A DNA stretch of 38,967 nucleotides, taken from contig JAJZVZ010000026.1 of assembly GCA_021846945.1 (NCBI GenBank), positions 1 to 38,967 on the forward strand. Reading direction: 5' to 3'. The stretch comes from Acidobacteriota bacterium. GTDB taxonomy: Bacteria > Acidobacteriota > Terriglobia > Terriglobales > Acidobacteriaceae. The notes beneath the pieces are model-generated. The model did no database searches. It saw only the letters and a program-made list of their open reading frames with translations, and was not told the origin of the DNA. The position numbers were made by a program, and so were the translations under genes. The first letter of the stretch is position 1; each line of letters starts with the position of its first letter. Positions 21,751 to 29,697 of the stretch are shown in pieces.

Positions 21751-24135
21751 TTATTTCGATTTGCCGAAGTGGAAGATCTTCTGGAAGAAGCTGCGCACGG
21801 TCGGATGGTCGCAGGTTTCAGAGGGCGCAGTACCGCTCAGAAAAGCCGCACTGTAACTGTCCGGACAGGCGGAGTCGCTCAATAGATTCGTGGCTTTGTC
21901 GAGTTGCACAATGTCCACCCCTTCGGGCGGCGTGAATTCGTTTGTATCGGAGTACTGCGGCAACTGCACGGCCTGCTTCATGAACGTGGCCCAGATCGGC
22001 GCGGCTGCCTGCGCGCCTTGAAGCCGGATGTCGGTGTAGTCGTCGTTACCCACCCAAACCACACAGAGCAGGTTGCTGGTAAATCCGGCAAACCAGGCGT
22101 CGTGGCTGGTGCCGGTCTTGCCCGCGGCCGGCGCCAGAAAGCCCAAATTCCGCACGCCTGCGCCGGTCCCATCGCCTTGCAGAACCGCTTCCATCATGCT
22201 CGTGGTAAGAAACGCCACACGCGGGTCCAGCACGGGCCGTGTCGTGGGCGCATAATCGGCGATGACGTCGCCTGTGGGCGTGCGCGCGCTGGCCAGCATC
22301 CAGGGGTCGATATGGATGCCGCTGTTGGCGAAGATCGTATAAGCCCCAGCCATCTGCAGAGGCGACGCGTCGTAGGATCCGATCGCCACGGAGGGCGTTC
22401 CCTGAGCCGTGGTGATGCCGGCCTCGCGCGCCAGTTCCGCCACGCGATCAAAGCCCACCATCGAGGCCAGGCTGATTGTGGCGTTGTTGTCCGATCGCAT
22501 CAGGGCGTAGCGGGCCGTGATCTCGCCGTAGTATTCGCCTTCAAAGTTGCGCGGCGTGTACACCTGCCCGTTGATGTCGTAAGAGGTCTGTTGGCTGTTG
22601 AGCATGGTCAGCGGCGAAAAGAGCTTGTTCTGCCCCGGCAGCATCGTGCCTTCAATGGCCGTGTTGAATGCCGAAGCATACACAAAAGGCTTGAAGATGG
22701 AGCCGGTGGGCCGCATCGCCACCGCGTGGTTCAGCTGTGAATTTCCATAGCTGCGGCCGCCCACCAGCGCCAACACCTGGCCCGTATGCGGATTGAGAGC
22801 CACCAGCGCTACTTGTGGATAGCTATACGCTATGCCGCGCTTCCTGTCGCCTGCGTGCAGCCTGTCCACTCTCTCGTCGACCAGGTGAATCGTGGAATCC
22901 ACCGCCTCGGTGGCAAGGCGCTGCAAGTCTGGATCGAGCGAGGTGTAGATGCGCAATCCTTCCCGGTTGAAATCGCGGTTCTCCAGCTTCCGGTCCAACT
23001 GGTCGCGCACCAGATCGACAAAGTAAGGCGCCTCATTGGCATCCACGCTCATCTGCGAAAGATGCAACGGCTGGGCTTTGGCGGCTTCCGCCTGCTGCTT
23101 GGTGATTGCGCCGGTCTCCACCATCGCGTCTAATACCAGGTTACGGCGCTTGATAGCGCGGCTGGGATGCCGGAACGGACTCAGCCGGTTGGGGCTCTGG
23201 ATCAGGCCTGCCAGCAGGGCGCACTCGTCCAGCGTCAACTGCCGCACATCCTTGGCGAAGTAGACTTGGGCCGCCTCGCCAAATCCGTCGATATCGAAGC
23301 TGCCCCTGCGCCCCAGCGGCACTTCGTTCGCATACATCTGAAAGATCTGCTGTTTGTCGAAGCGGTGTTCCAGCTGGAAGGTGATGACCACCTGCAGAAA
23401 TTTCCTCTTGAACGTGCGTTCCGGTGTAAGGAAGAACATCTTCGCCAGTTGCATCGTAATCGTCGAGGCGCCTTCAACGTAACGATGGCCGGGGCTCAGG
23501 TCATTCCATGTCGAGCCCAAAATCCGCATGTAATCAATACCGCCGTGCTCAAAGTAGTGCCGGTCCTCGATTGCCACGGTGGCATTCACCAGGTTCTGCG
23601 GCAGCTCGCTGTACGTCACCAGCCGGCGCTTGACGCGGTCGGAGCTTTCGCTGAGTCCGGTGATGAGCAGCGGCTCCAGATCGTAGCTGGACAGGGGTTG
23701 GCCATGGCTGTCGGTTATCGCGTCTACTACACCGCTGCTGATGTGGATGGTCGCCGGATCCTGCGCGTGGTAGGACTGCGGGCCCGGACGGACGGTGATG
23801 GTCTGCGCGCCTTCGCTGAACGAGCCCATCGGCGACGTCTTTGTGGCGCCCTCGGCCGAGTAGCCCGCGTTGCGCAACGCGTTGGCGATAAAGCTGACAG
23901 ACAGCTTTTGCCCGGGGCGAACCTCGCGCGGAGCTGCGTATATCTTTGCCGTATCGATGAAGATCGGATGCTGGAACCGCGTCGTGACCTCCGCGCCCCA
24001 CTTCACGTAGTAGTAGCCAAAAATGGCAAATCCCACCAACATCGTCGCGGTAAGGATTCCCGCCAAAGCGAGCAGCAGCGGCGATGCCCCGGAATGCTTC
24101 CCCGCAGGCCTTGCCAACTTGAGTCTCAACGCCAT
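21751..24135 (-). CDS. mrcB: Bifunctional class A penicillin-binding protein (PBP1b-like)
   Basis: A 794-residue inner-membrane protein that polymerises and cross-links peptidoglycan in the periplasm. It has one membrane anchor (about 18-43), a UB2H-like region (60-150), a GT51 domain and a transpeptidase. The transpeptidase motifs are intact: S479-I-F-K482, S548-D-N550 and K673-T-G-T. In GT51, motif 1 EDRHYFEHGG (catalytic E190), GASTITMQL and RRNLVLDAM are present. Motif 3, normally RKxxE, reads R244-K-F-L-Q248 (codon CAG), so a glutamate important for glycosyl transfer is Gln. AAGGAG five bases before the ATG fixes the start. It follows proS on the same strand. Confidence 0.93.
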   Translation of the reverse strand: MALRLKLARPAGKHSGASPLLLALAGILTATMLVGFAIFGYYYVKWGAEVTTRFQHPIFIDTAKIYAAPREVRPGQKLSVSFIANALRNAGYSAEGATKTSPMGSFSEGAQTITVRPGPQSYHAQDPATIHISSGVVDAITDSHGQPLSSYDLEPLLITGLSESSDRVKRRLVTYSELPQNLVNATVAIEDRHYFEHGGIDYMRILGSTWNDLSPGHRYVEGASTITMQLAKMFFLTPERTFKRKFLQVVITFQLEHRFDKQQIFQMYANEVPLGRRGSFDIDGFGEAAQVYFAKDVRQLTLDECALLAGLIQSPNRLSPFRHPSRAIKRRNLVLDAMVETGAITKQQAEAAKAQPLHLSQMSVDANEAPYFVDLVRDQLDRKLENRDFNREGLRIYTSLDPDLQRLATEAVDSTIHLVDERVDRLHAGDRKRGIAYSYPQVALVALNPHTGQVLALVGGRSYGNSQLNHAVAMRPTGSIFKPFVYASAFNTAIEGTMLPGQNKLFSPLTMLNSQQTSYDINGQVYTPRNFEGEYYGEITARYALMRSDNNATISLASMVGFDRVAELAREAGITTAQGTPSVAIGSYDASPLQMAGAYTIFANSGIHIDPWMLASARTPTGDVIADYAPTTRPVLDPRVAFLTTSMMEAVLQGDGTGAGVRNLGFLAPAAGKTGTSHDAWFAGFTSNLLCVVWVGNDDYTDIRLQGAQAAAPIWATFMKQAVQLPQYSDTNEFTPPEGVDIVQLDKATNLLSDSACPDSYSAAFLSGTAPSETCDHPTVRSFFQKIFHFGKSK

Positions 24136-24229
24136 CGCTGCTCCTTTGCTAAAGCCTCCGGTCTCCAGAACACGGCTGCGTTTGCGTGCGCGCCTACCTT
24201 GGTCTTACCGGCTGGAATGCGCGCAAGTT

Positions 24230-26077
24230 TTAGGCACTGGCAGCCAGCAGATTCTCTTCCTCGACGCGAGCCTTCACTAGCGCTGCCGCTTCATCGAGCG
24301 CCACATCCACGCTGGCGCCTGTGGCGCGCGTCACCAGTTCCACTTGACCAGTCGCGGCTTTCTTGCCCACGTTGATGCGGTAGGGAATCCCCACCAGGTC
24401 CGCATCCTTGAATTTGACGCCGGCGCGCTCGTCACGGTCATCCAGCAGCACATCCAGGCCCGCGGCTTCCAGTTCCGCTGCCAGCTTTTCGCCGGTCTCA
24501 CGCAGGGCCGCATCGGCCACGTTGGTCACAGTCACCACGACCGTGAAAGGAGCGATCGACGCTGGCAGCCAGAATCCGTTCTTGTCGTTCGACTGCTCGA
24601 CCGCTGCGGTAAGGATGCGCTCGACGCCAATGCCGTAGCTGCCCATGATCGGCGTCACTTCCTTGCCGTTTTCATCCAGCACGCGCGCGCCCATCGACTC
24701 CGAATACTTGTAGCCGAGCTTGAAGATGTGGCCGACCTCGACCGCCTTGCCCACGACCAGCGAGCCGGTGCAGAATCCGTCCGGCCGGCAGGGATGAATC
24801 ACCCGTTCTTCATGGCCGGGCAGCGGATCGTATCTCCTTGGGCAGCCTTCGCCCTCATTCACGCTGCGAATCTCGGCCGAGAGGGTCCAGGTAAAATCAC
24901 GGCCCGGCGCAACATTGCGCAGGTGGTAGTCCAGTTTGTTGGCGCCGCAGACCATGTTCCTGCGGCCTTCTAGGGCCTTGTCGATGACCACTGTGAGGCC
25001 GTCATCAAGTGGCTTCGCATTATGCCTAAGACCCACGGGTCCCAGGTAACCAGCCGGCCCATTGAAATACTGCTCCAGTTCCGCGCCCTGCATGGTGCGC
25101 AACTCCGCCGCACCGATGGCCCCCATCAGCTTGGTTTCATTCACCTGGTGATCGCCGCGCAGAAAAGTGGCAACTCCGCGCCAACTGTCAGCCTCGCCCG
25201 CCGCACCGCGCTTCAAAGCCATATACGCCACGCACTTGATGTCCGACGCTGGAGCAATCTTGAAGAATGCCGCCACGTCGGTAATGGCCGCGCAGCCGGG
25301 CGTATGCACCAACTCCGGCTTGCCGTCACCCGTGGCAACCATCTCCTCCACAGGGTCAAGCCGTGAAACGGCCTTCTCCAGATTGGCCGCGTAGCCGCAG
25401 ACCGGGCAACTTGCGATCAGGTCTTCGCCGGCGTCGGTGTAGACCATGAACTCCTGCGACTGCGAGCCGCCCATCGCGCCGGAGTCGGCTTCGACGGCGA
25501 CGAATTTCAGCCCGCAGCGCGTGAAGATCCTGCGATAAACCTCGTCATGCAGGTCGAAGCTCCTGTCCAGCCCGGCCTTGTCGATGTCGAAGGAGTACGA
25601 ATCCTTCATGATGAACTGGCGCACGCGCAGCAGGCCCGACTTGGGCCGCGGCTCGTCGCGAAACTTGGTTTGAATCTGGTACCAGATCTGCGGCAACTGC
25701 TTGTAGCTGCGCAGCTCGTTGCGGGCGATCGAGGTCATGATCTCCTCGTGGGTCATGCCCAGGCACAGATCCGCGCCCCTGCGGTCCTTGAGCCGGAACA
25801 TGTTGTCGCCCATGGCCGTCCAGCGCCCGCTCTGCTCCCACGGCTCGCGCGGCAGGATGCCCGGCAGGTAGAACTCCTGCCCGATCTTGTCCATTTCCTC
25901 GCGCACAATGGCGATGATTTTGTTCAGCGACCGCTGGCCGAAGAAGAGGTAGTTGTAGATACCGGCGCCAAGCTGCCGGATGTAGCCGGAGCGGAGCAGG
26001 AACTTGTGGCTGGCCACTTCGGCGTCTGCCGGGGCCTCGCGCAGAGTGGGAACAAACAGCTTCGACCAACGATGCAT
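24230..26077 (-). CDS. proS: Prolyl-tRNA synthetase (bacterial type with editing domain)
   Basis: A 615-residue class II synthetase that charges tRNA-Pro in the cytoplasm. Class II motifs are clear: motif 1 around [16 protein letters not shown], motif 2 at [17 protein letters not shown] and motif 3 at [19 protein letters not shown] lies in the proline site. An insertion of about 180 residues between motifs 2 and 3, starting near [14 protein letters not shown], is the editing domain that hydrolyses Ala-tRNA-Pro. The C-terminal anticodon-binding domain contains [20 protein letters not shown]. The ATG at 26077 gives the usual [14 protein letters not shown] start; a TTG at 26092 closer to a GGGAAAG is a weaker alternative. 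Confidence 0.95.
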   Translation of the reverse strand: MHRWSKLFVPTLREAPADAEVASHKFLLRSGYIRQLGAGIYNYLFFGQRSLNKIIAIVREEMDKIGQEFYLPGILPREPWEQSGRWTAMGDNMFRLKDRRGADLCLGMTHEEIMTSIARNELRSYKQLPQIWYQIQTKFRDEPRPKSGLLRVRQFIMKDSYSFDIDKAGLDRSFDLHDEVYRRIFTRCGLKFVAVEADSGAMGGSQSQEFMVYTDAGEDLIASCPVCGYAANLEKAVSRLDPVEEMVATGDGKPELVHTPGCAAITDVAAFFKIAPASDIKCVAYMALKRGAAGEADSWRGVATFLRGDHQVNETKLMGAIGAAELRTMQGAELEQYFNGPAGYLGPVGLRHNAKPLDDGLTVVIDKALEGRRNMVCGANKLDYHLRNVAPGRDFTWTLSAEIRSVNEGEGCPRRYDPLPGHEERVIHPCRPDGFCTGSLVVGKAVEVGHIFKLGYKYSESMGARVLDENGKEVTPIMGSYGIGVERILTAAVEQSNDKNGFWLPASIAPFTVVVTVTNVADAALRETGEKLAAELEAAGLDVLLDDRDERAGVKFKDADLVGIPYRINVGKKAATGQVELVTRATGASVDVALDEAAALVKARVEEENLLAASA

Positions 26078-26174
26078 AAAAAGATTGAGCAAACTTTCCC
26101 GTCCGTCAGTACGAACGAAAGCAAGAGTTGAATGCAGCTTCTATTCTAAATGTTCGGGGGATTGAAGGCTCGGT

Positions 26175-26626
26175 TTACCGGTTAAGCCCGGTCTTCCATG
26201 GAATCTGATAAGGCTTCAGCAATTCTTTCAAATGCTCCGAGAGAGTCGAGAAGTGGTAGGGTTTGTTCAGTTTCCAAGTCGTTGTTCCTTCGATCATTCC
26301 TTGAGCCGTGAGTTTGGCAAGGACCTCGTCATGGTCGTACAGGTACCACGCGCTCTTATCACCAACGCCGTCTCTGAAACAAACGTATAGACTCATTCCG
26401 AGGTATTTCCTGTCAAAGGTCAGGCGGCCTTTGAGCTGCACCTTGATGAACGATTTCCCGTCGTGCTCTTGAGCTATGAAGTCAGCTCCATTCCAATCGT
26501 TGTTCAAGGGAATAGTGATATAACCGAAATCGGCCAAACGGCGGAGAGCTTTTGGAAATTGTGCGACTCCTGTTGTTGTCCATTGAGATCTTCGTACCGA
26601 ATTTCCTTGAAGGTCAAAGGTGGCAT
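26175..26626 (-). pseudogene. Frameshifted gene for a PD-(D/E)XK-like protein
   Basis: An ATG at 26626 with AGGGGG four bases upstream reads MPPLTFKEIRYEDLNGQQQE, then SHNFQKLSAV, and then loses sense at the AAA at 26536-26538 (TTT on the coding strand). One added T restores VLADFGYITIPL and a continuous 150-residue protein ending at 26175. The restored product has D49 in WNGADFIA and Q64-L-K66 in IKVQLKGR, which resembles a PD-(D/E)XK nuclease core with Gln in the acidic position. A longer open frame uses a TTG at 26639 but reads the first 30 codons in the wrong frame. Base composition is visibly more AT-rich than its neighbours, suggesting acquisition. A sequencing error would make the gene intact. 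Confidence 0.7.
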
Positions 26627-26672
26627 TTATCCCCCTCAAGCTATGATTGTTCCTGCTCTCTATCTATGCACT

Positions 26673-27692
26673 TCAAATCATCTCCACGCCCCACAAATCG
26701 TGCAGATGCACCACGCCTTCAACGCGCTCCTCCGCATCGACCACGATCAGCGAAGTAATCTTCCGTTCTTCGAGCATCGCCAGCGCCTTCGCGGCCAGAT
26801 CGTCCGCGCCGATTGTCTTTGGATGCGGATTCATCGCCTCGCCGGCGGTCTTGCTCAATGCCGCGCCGCCCTCGCGTTCCAGCAGGCGGCGCAAATCGCC
26901 GTCGCTGATCACGCCGCGCAGGCGGCCATCTTCCTGCACCGTCGTCATCCCTAGCTTCTTCGACGACATTTCGTAGATCACGTCCGTCATCGGCGTCGCC
27001 AGAGCTACTACGGGCACCTCGTCGCCTGTATGCATGAGGTCACGCACCTTGGCGAGCTGTTTGCCCAGCTTGCCGCCGGGGTGCAACTCCGCGAAGTCCT
27101 CGGCGCGGAAACCCTTGCGCAGGCTCACCGCGATGGCCAGCGCGTCGCCCAGCGCCAGCATGGCGGTCGTTGATGCGGTAGGCGCCAGATTCAGGCTGCA
27201 GGCCTCGCGCTCCACGCCGCAGTCGAGAGCCACGTCGCTGGCCTGCGCCAATGTCGAATTCAGATTGCAGCAGAAGCTGATCAGTGCGTCGCCCTTGCGC
27301 TTGAGCGTGGCCAGAAGGCGCAGAATCTCCTCAGTCTCGCCGCTGGCCGAGAGCGCGATCACCACGTCGCCTGGCATCAACACGCCCAGGTCGCCATGCA
27401 AGGCCTCCGCCGGGTGCAGAAACAGCGCCGGCGATCCGGTGGAGCTGAGCGTGGCCGCAATCTTCTGGGCAATGATGCCGCTCTTGCCCATGCCGGTAAC
27501 AACAACGCGGCCATGCGACTCGCCGCAGCGCAGGATCAGCTCAACAGCGCGGGCAAAGTCCCCGGCCATGGCGCCTTCAAGCCGCGCGGCCAGGGCCACG
27601 AGCGCCGCAGCCTCGGTGCGCACCAGATCGGCTGGCGCGAGGGCCACCGCCCGCGGTTCCGTTCTGCCGTCATTGGAGTTGGGCTCACTCAT
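26673..27692 (-). CDS. kdsD: Arabinose-5-phosphate isomerase (KdsD/KpsF family)
   Basis: This enzyme interconverts ribulose-5-phosphate and arabinose-5-phosphate, the first step to KDO for lipopolysaccharide. The 339-residue product has an N-terminal SIS sugar-isomerase domain (GMGKSGIIAQKIAATLSSTG, HPAEALHGDLG, ALSASGETEEIL) and two C-terminal CBS domains starting near VRDLMHTGDEVP and AGEAMNPHPKTI. The ATG at 27692 begins the family-typical protein, although no good ribosome-binding site precedes it; an upstream TTG at 27746 lies within a dispersed repeat and is unlikely. KDO synthesis supports a Gram-negative outer membrane. It leads the minus-strand series with the frameshifted gene and proS behind it. 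Confidence 0.92.
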   Translation of the reverse strand: MSEPNSNDGRTEPRAVALAPADLVRTEAAALVALAARLEGAMAGDFARAVELILRCGESHGRVVVTGMGKSGIIAQKIAATLSSTGSPALFLHPAEALHGDLGVLMPGDVVIALSASGETEEILRLLATLKRKGDALISFCCNLNSTLAQASDVALDCGVEREACSLNLAPTASTTAMLALGDALAIAVSLRKGFRAEDFAELHPGGKLGKQLAKVRDLMHTGDEVPVVALATPMTDVIYEMSSKKLGMTTVQEDGRLRGVISDGDLRRLLEREGGAALSKTAGEAMNPHPKTIGADDLAAKALAMLEERKITSLIVVDAEERVEGVVHLHDLWGVEMI

Positions 27693-27723
27693 CGGTTTTT
27701 GATAGTAACAGCAAAGGCAGGCA

Positions 27724-27734
27724 ACAGGGATCAG
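27724..27734. repeat. Copy of dispersed ACAGGGATCAG repeat
   Basis: ACAGGGATCAG here is identical to the inverse copy at 16613-16623 in lhr and one base different from the copy at 6205-6215. It sits between the divergent kdsD and TlpA-family genes, about 30 bases upstream of the kdsD start. Confidence 0.5.
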
Positions 27735-27822
27735 AAGAACTCCCAACGGACAACTGCCTTCTGGCCCTCGCTATCGCATCCCACCTTCCGCCTCGTACAA
27801 TCATAAGAAGAGGTCGATCCCG

Positions 27823-28461
27823 ATGAGGCGGAATATCGTCGTACTTTTCGTGGTTTTATTCACTTTAGCCGCGCTGGGATGGGCGGGATGGGCCAACTGG
27901 GAGTACCGCAAGCAGGCCGCTGAACGCGCGGCGGCAATCGCCGCGGCGAACAGCAGGATGGTGCCCAATATCAGCAACGGAACGCTTACGTACATCTCCC
28001 CGCTCAACGGAAAGCCTGCGCCCAACTTCTCACTTGAAGACTTGAGTGGGAAAGAGGTCTCTCTGGCGAGCTTTCGCGGGAAGGCCGTGCTCATCAACTT
28101 CTGGGCCACATGGTGCACCCCATGCAAACTTGAGACGCCCTGGCTGATCGAGTTGCGTAAAAAATACGAGCAGCAGGGCTTTGAGGTGATCGGCATCTCC
28201 ACCGAAGGCGACGATATAAAGCCGAGCGACAAGGCCGCGTGGGACAAAGACAAGCAGGCCGTTGAGAAATTCGTGCGTGAGGAGGGCGTGCCCTATCCGA
28301 TCCTGATGGGCGGCGACAGCATTGCGCAGCCTTATGGCGGCGTGGACGACCTGCCCACTTCCTTCTATGTGGACCGCAAAGGCGTTGTGGTGGCGGCGCA
28401 GATGGGCATCACCTCAGAGAGCGAGATGGAGTCTAATATCCGCAAGGCGCTGCAAGAATGA
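27823..28461 (+). CDS. Membrane-anchored TlpA/ResA-type thioredoxin
   Basis: A 212-residue protein with an N-terminal membrane anchor (residues 4-24), a short Ala-rich linker and a periplasmic thioredoxin domain. The redox centre is W97-C98-T-P-C101, and the partner-binding cis-proline region is at DLPTSFYVD. The KPAPNFSLEDLSGKEVSL beginning is typical of the TlpA/ResA/AhpC-TSA group, which reduces disulfides in apocytochrome c or CuA oxidase subunits. The respiratory operon nearby encodes several c-type haem domains and a CuA subunit that would need such a reductant; that link is inferred. AGAGG about nine bases upstream supports the start. Confidence 0.85.
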   Translation: MRRNIVVLFVVLFTLAALGWAGWANWEYRKQAAERAAAIAAANSRMVPNISNGTLTYISPLNGKPAPNFSLEDLSGKEVSLASFRGKAVLINFWATWCTPCKLETPWLIELRKKYEQQGFEVIGISTEGDDIKPSDKAAWDKDKQAVEKFVREEGVPYPILMGGDSIAQPYGGVDDLPTSFYVDRKGVVVAAQMGITSESEMESNIRKALQE

Positions 28462-28524
28462 ACCAGCTTCTGACCGCTGGCTTCGAAAGAGTGCTTTTCA
28501 AGAGAAGGGCCCCTATCATGGCAC

Positions 28525-28630
28525 GGCTTCAGAGGTTGTGGGAAAGCTCGATGCGAGCAGCGTCTTGTAACAGGGCACGGCTTTCAGCCGTGCCGCAAGT
28601 GCGGCAAAACAAAGAACGGGCTTCAGCCCC
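28525..28630. repeat. REP-like palindrome cluster, intergenic
   Basis: Three palindromes sit close together: GGCACGGCT/AGCCGTGCC (28574-28582 and 28586-28594, perfect 9-bp arms, 3-base loop), GCCGCA/TGCGGC (28592-28597 and 28600-28605) and GGGCT/AGCCC (28618-28622 and 28625-28629). A degenerate half copy, GGCACGGCTTCAGAGG, lies just upstream. The 28565-28594 part recurs inside lhr at 20070-20098. The cluster occupies most of the 295-base gap between the TlpA-like and DsbD-N-like genes and encodes no credible protein. Confidence 0.7.
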
Positions 28631-28756
28631 TGAGGGAAGAAAGCCAGGCAAAGGATAGACGCTTTTGCAACACGCTTCAAAGAAGAGTTTCACGTTCCTT
28701 GTACGAGCGGGCCGGAAGCGGGGCCGGGGGTTATGCGCTGGATGGGAGAATCAACA

Positions 28757-29278
28757 TTGAAATCGATGATTGCACGCTTCAACAAGGTTTATGTCGCGAT
28801 GGCTGTTGTGGGGCTGACCGCCCTGGCGGCACAGGGGCAGATCTTCGGTGGCAACGCCGCGCAGGATCGCTCCATCGCCAAGGTGAACGCTGTTGCTTAT
28901 CTCTTTCCCGAGCAGGTCACGGTTCCGGCCGGCAAGTCCAGCCCGGTGGCGTTGCACTTCCGGGTCGCGCCCGGCCTGCACATCAACTCACATACGCCCA
29001 GGGAAGACTATCTGATTCCGACTACTTTTTCGATTCCCGCCAGTTCCGGGGTGCGCCTCAGCGGGGCCAGCTATCCCGCCGGAACGGATGTCACGCTGCC
29101 GGTCGACCCCAAGACCAAACTCAACGTCTATGCCGGCGAGTTCATCATCCAGACGCACATCGTGGCCTTGCGCGGCGACCACCTGGTGCAGGGCAAGCTT
29201 CGCTACCAAGCCTGCGACAACACCCAGTGCATGCCGCCCAAGACCGCGTCTATTGCGATCGACGTGATTGGAAAGTAG
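28757..29278 (+). CDS. Periplasmic DsbD N-terminal-like (nDsbD) protein
   Basis: The 173-residue product has a signal peptide (core VYVAMAVVGLTALAA, then QGQ) and one domain like the N-terminal immunoglobulin-fold domain of DsbD, which passes electrons to periplasmic substrates. The family signature is LRYQACDNTQCMPPKT, with the redox cysteine pair C-x4-C next to the conserved PP. The membrane and thioredoxin domains of DsbD are absent, so it must receive electrons from another protein; the TlpA-like gene upstream is a natural partner. I prefer the TTG at 28757, which has GGGAG eight bases upstream and starts the signal peptide; ATGs at 28733 and 28742 lack a clear ribosome-binding site. Confidence 0.75.
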   Translation: MKSMIARFNKVYVAMAVVGLTALAAQGQIFGGNAAQDRSIAKVNAVAYLFPEQVTVPAGKSSPVALHFRVAPGLHINSHTPREDYLIPTTFSIPASSGVRLSGASYPAGTDVTLPVDPKTKLNVYAGEFIIQTHIVALRGDHLVQGKLRYQACDNTQCMPPKTASIAIDVIGK

Positions 29279-29433
29279 CCGGGAGTTTCAGGTCTCGATT
29301 TTGCTCCATCCACCCTGTGGGAAAGTGACTCCACATGGCAGCCAGAGGGCTATGCCAGGCAAGTGCCTGTCTAAGAAATATTTCGATCAATCCTGCATTT
29401 GTAATCTCAGGTAACTCTACAAAGTGACCTAAA

Positions 29434-29453
29434 TACCCTGCATTTAGAGGGTA
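29434..29453. promoter_or_regulatory. Palindrome upstream of the 29487 promoter
   Basis: TACCCT and AGGGTA are exact inverted arms around an 8-base centre, ending about 34 bases before the -35 box at 29487. The spacing suits an activator or repressor site, but no regulator is identifiable. Confidence 0.35.
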
Positions 29454-29486
29454 CCTAAGATATCCGCCAATGTTATCTAAGCGGAA

Positions 29487-29515
29487 TTGTCAGATAGGCG
29501 CTCTACTCCCATACT
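29487..29515 (+). promoter_or_regulatory. Sigma-70-like promoter for the gene at 29698
   Basis: TTGTCA at 29487-29492 (five of six) and CATACT at 29510-29515 (four of six) are spaced by exactly 17 bases. The -35 box lies between TATCT (29474-29478) and AGATA (29492-29496). Transcription would start near 29522 and give a leader of about 175 bases. Confidence 0.5.
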
Positions 29516-29557
29516 CGACCGCAGCGAATTGCCAACAACTGGTGCCCGGGTCTTTTC

Positions 29558-29604
29558 GGGGAAGTATAGGTCGCTTCGGCTCGTGCGGTAGCGATGACTT
29601 CCCC
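29558..29604 (+). promoter_or_regulatory. Leader hairpin upstream of the gene at 29698
   Basis: GGGGAAGT (29558-29565) pairs perfectly with ACTTCCCC (29597-29604). An inner stem TCGC/GCGA (29571-29574 and 29591-29594) is separated from it by an asymmetric internal loop (5 and 2 bases) and closes a 16-base apical loop. It does not match a riboswitch class I know and is not followed by a T-run, so it is not an obvious terminator. Confidence 0.45.
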
Positions 29605-29697
29605 ACCCTGGAGAGTTCTCGAGCGAACCATCATGCCGGATGCCAGGGCGCGTCAGCCTTGCTGGCCCGCCCAGAAATCCGGGGAAAGTAGATCGTT

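Larger units (their letters stand above)
29279..29697. other. Non-coding stretch with promoter and structured leader
   Basis: These 419 bases contain no credible gene. The first half is AT-rich compared with the surroundings and has inverted repeats TACCCT/AGGGTA (29434-29439 and 29448-29453) and TATCT/AGATA (29474-29478 and 29492-29496). The second half contains a promoter-like site and a long-range hairpin before the gene at 29698, detailed separately. Confidence 0.6.

Noticed and set aside
26175-26639. TTG-started 154-codon reading of the nuclease-like gene
   Set aside because: Its first 30 residues are the wrong frame of a recognisable N-terminus that starts at the ATG at 26626 with a strong ribosome-binding site.
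28458-28658. A 66-codon open frame after the TlpA-like gene
   Set aside because: It consists almost entirely of palindromic repeat sequence and has Arg/Ser-rich translation without family resemblance.
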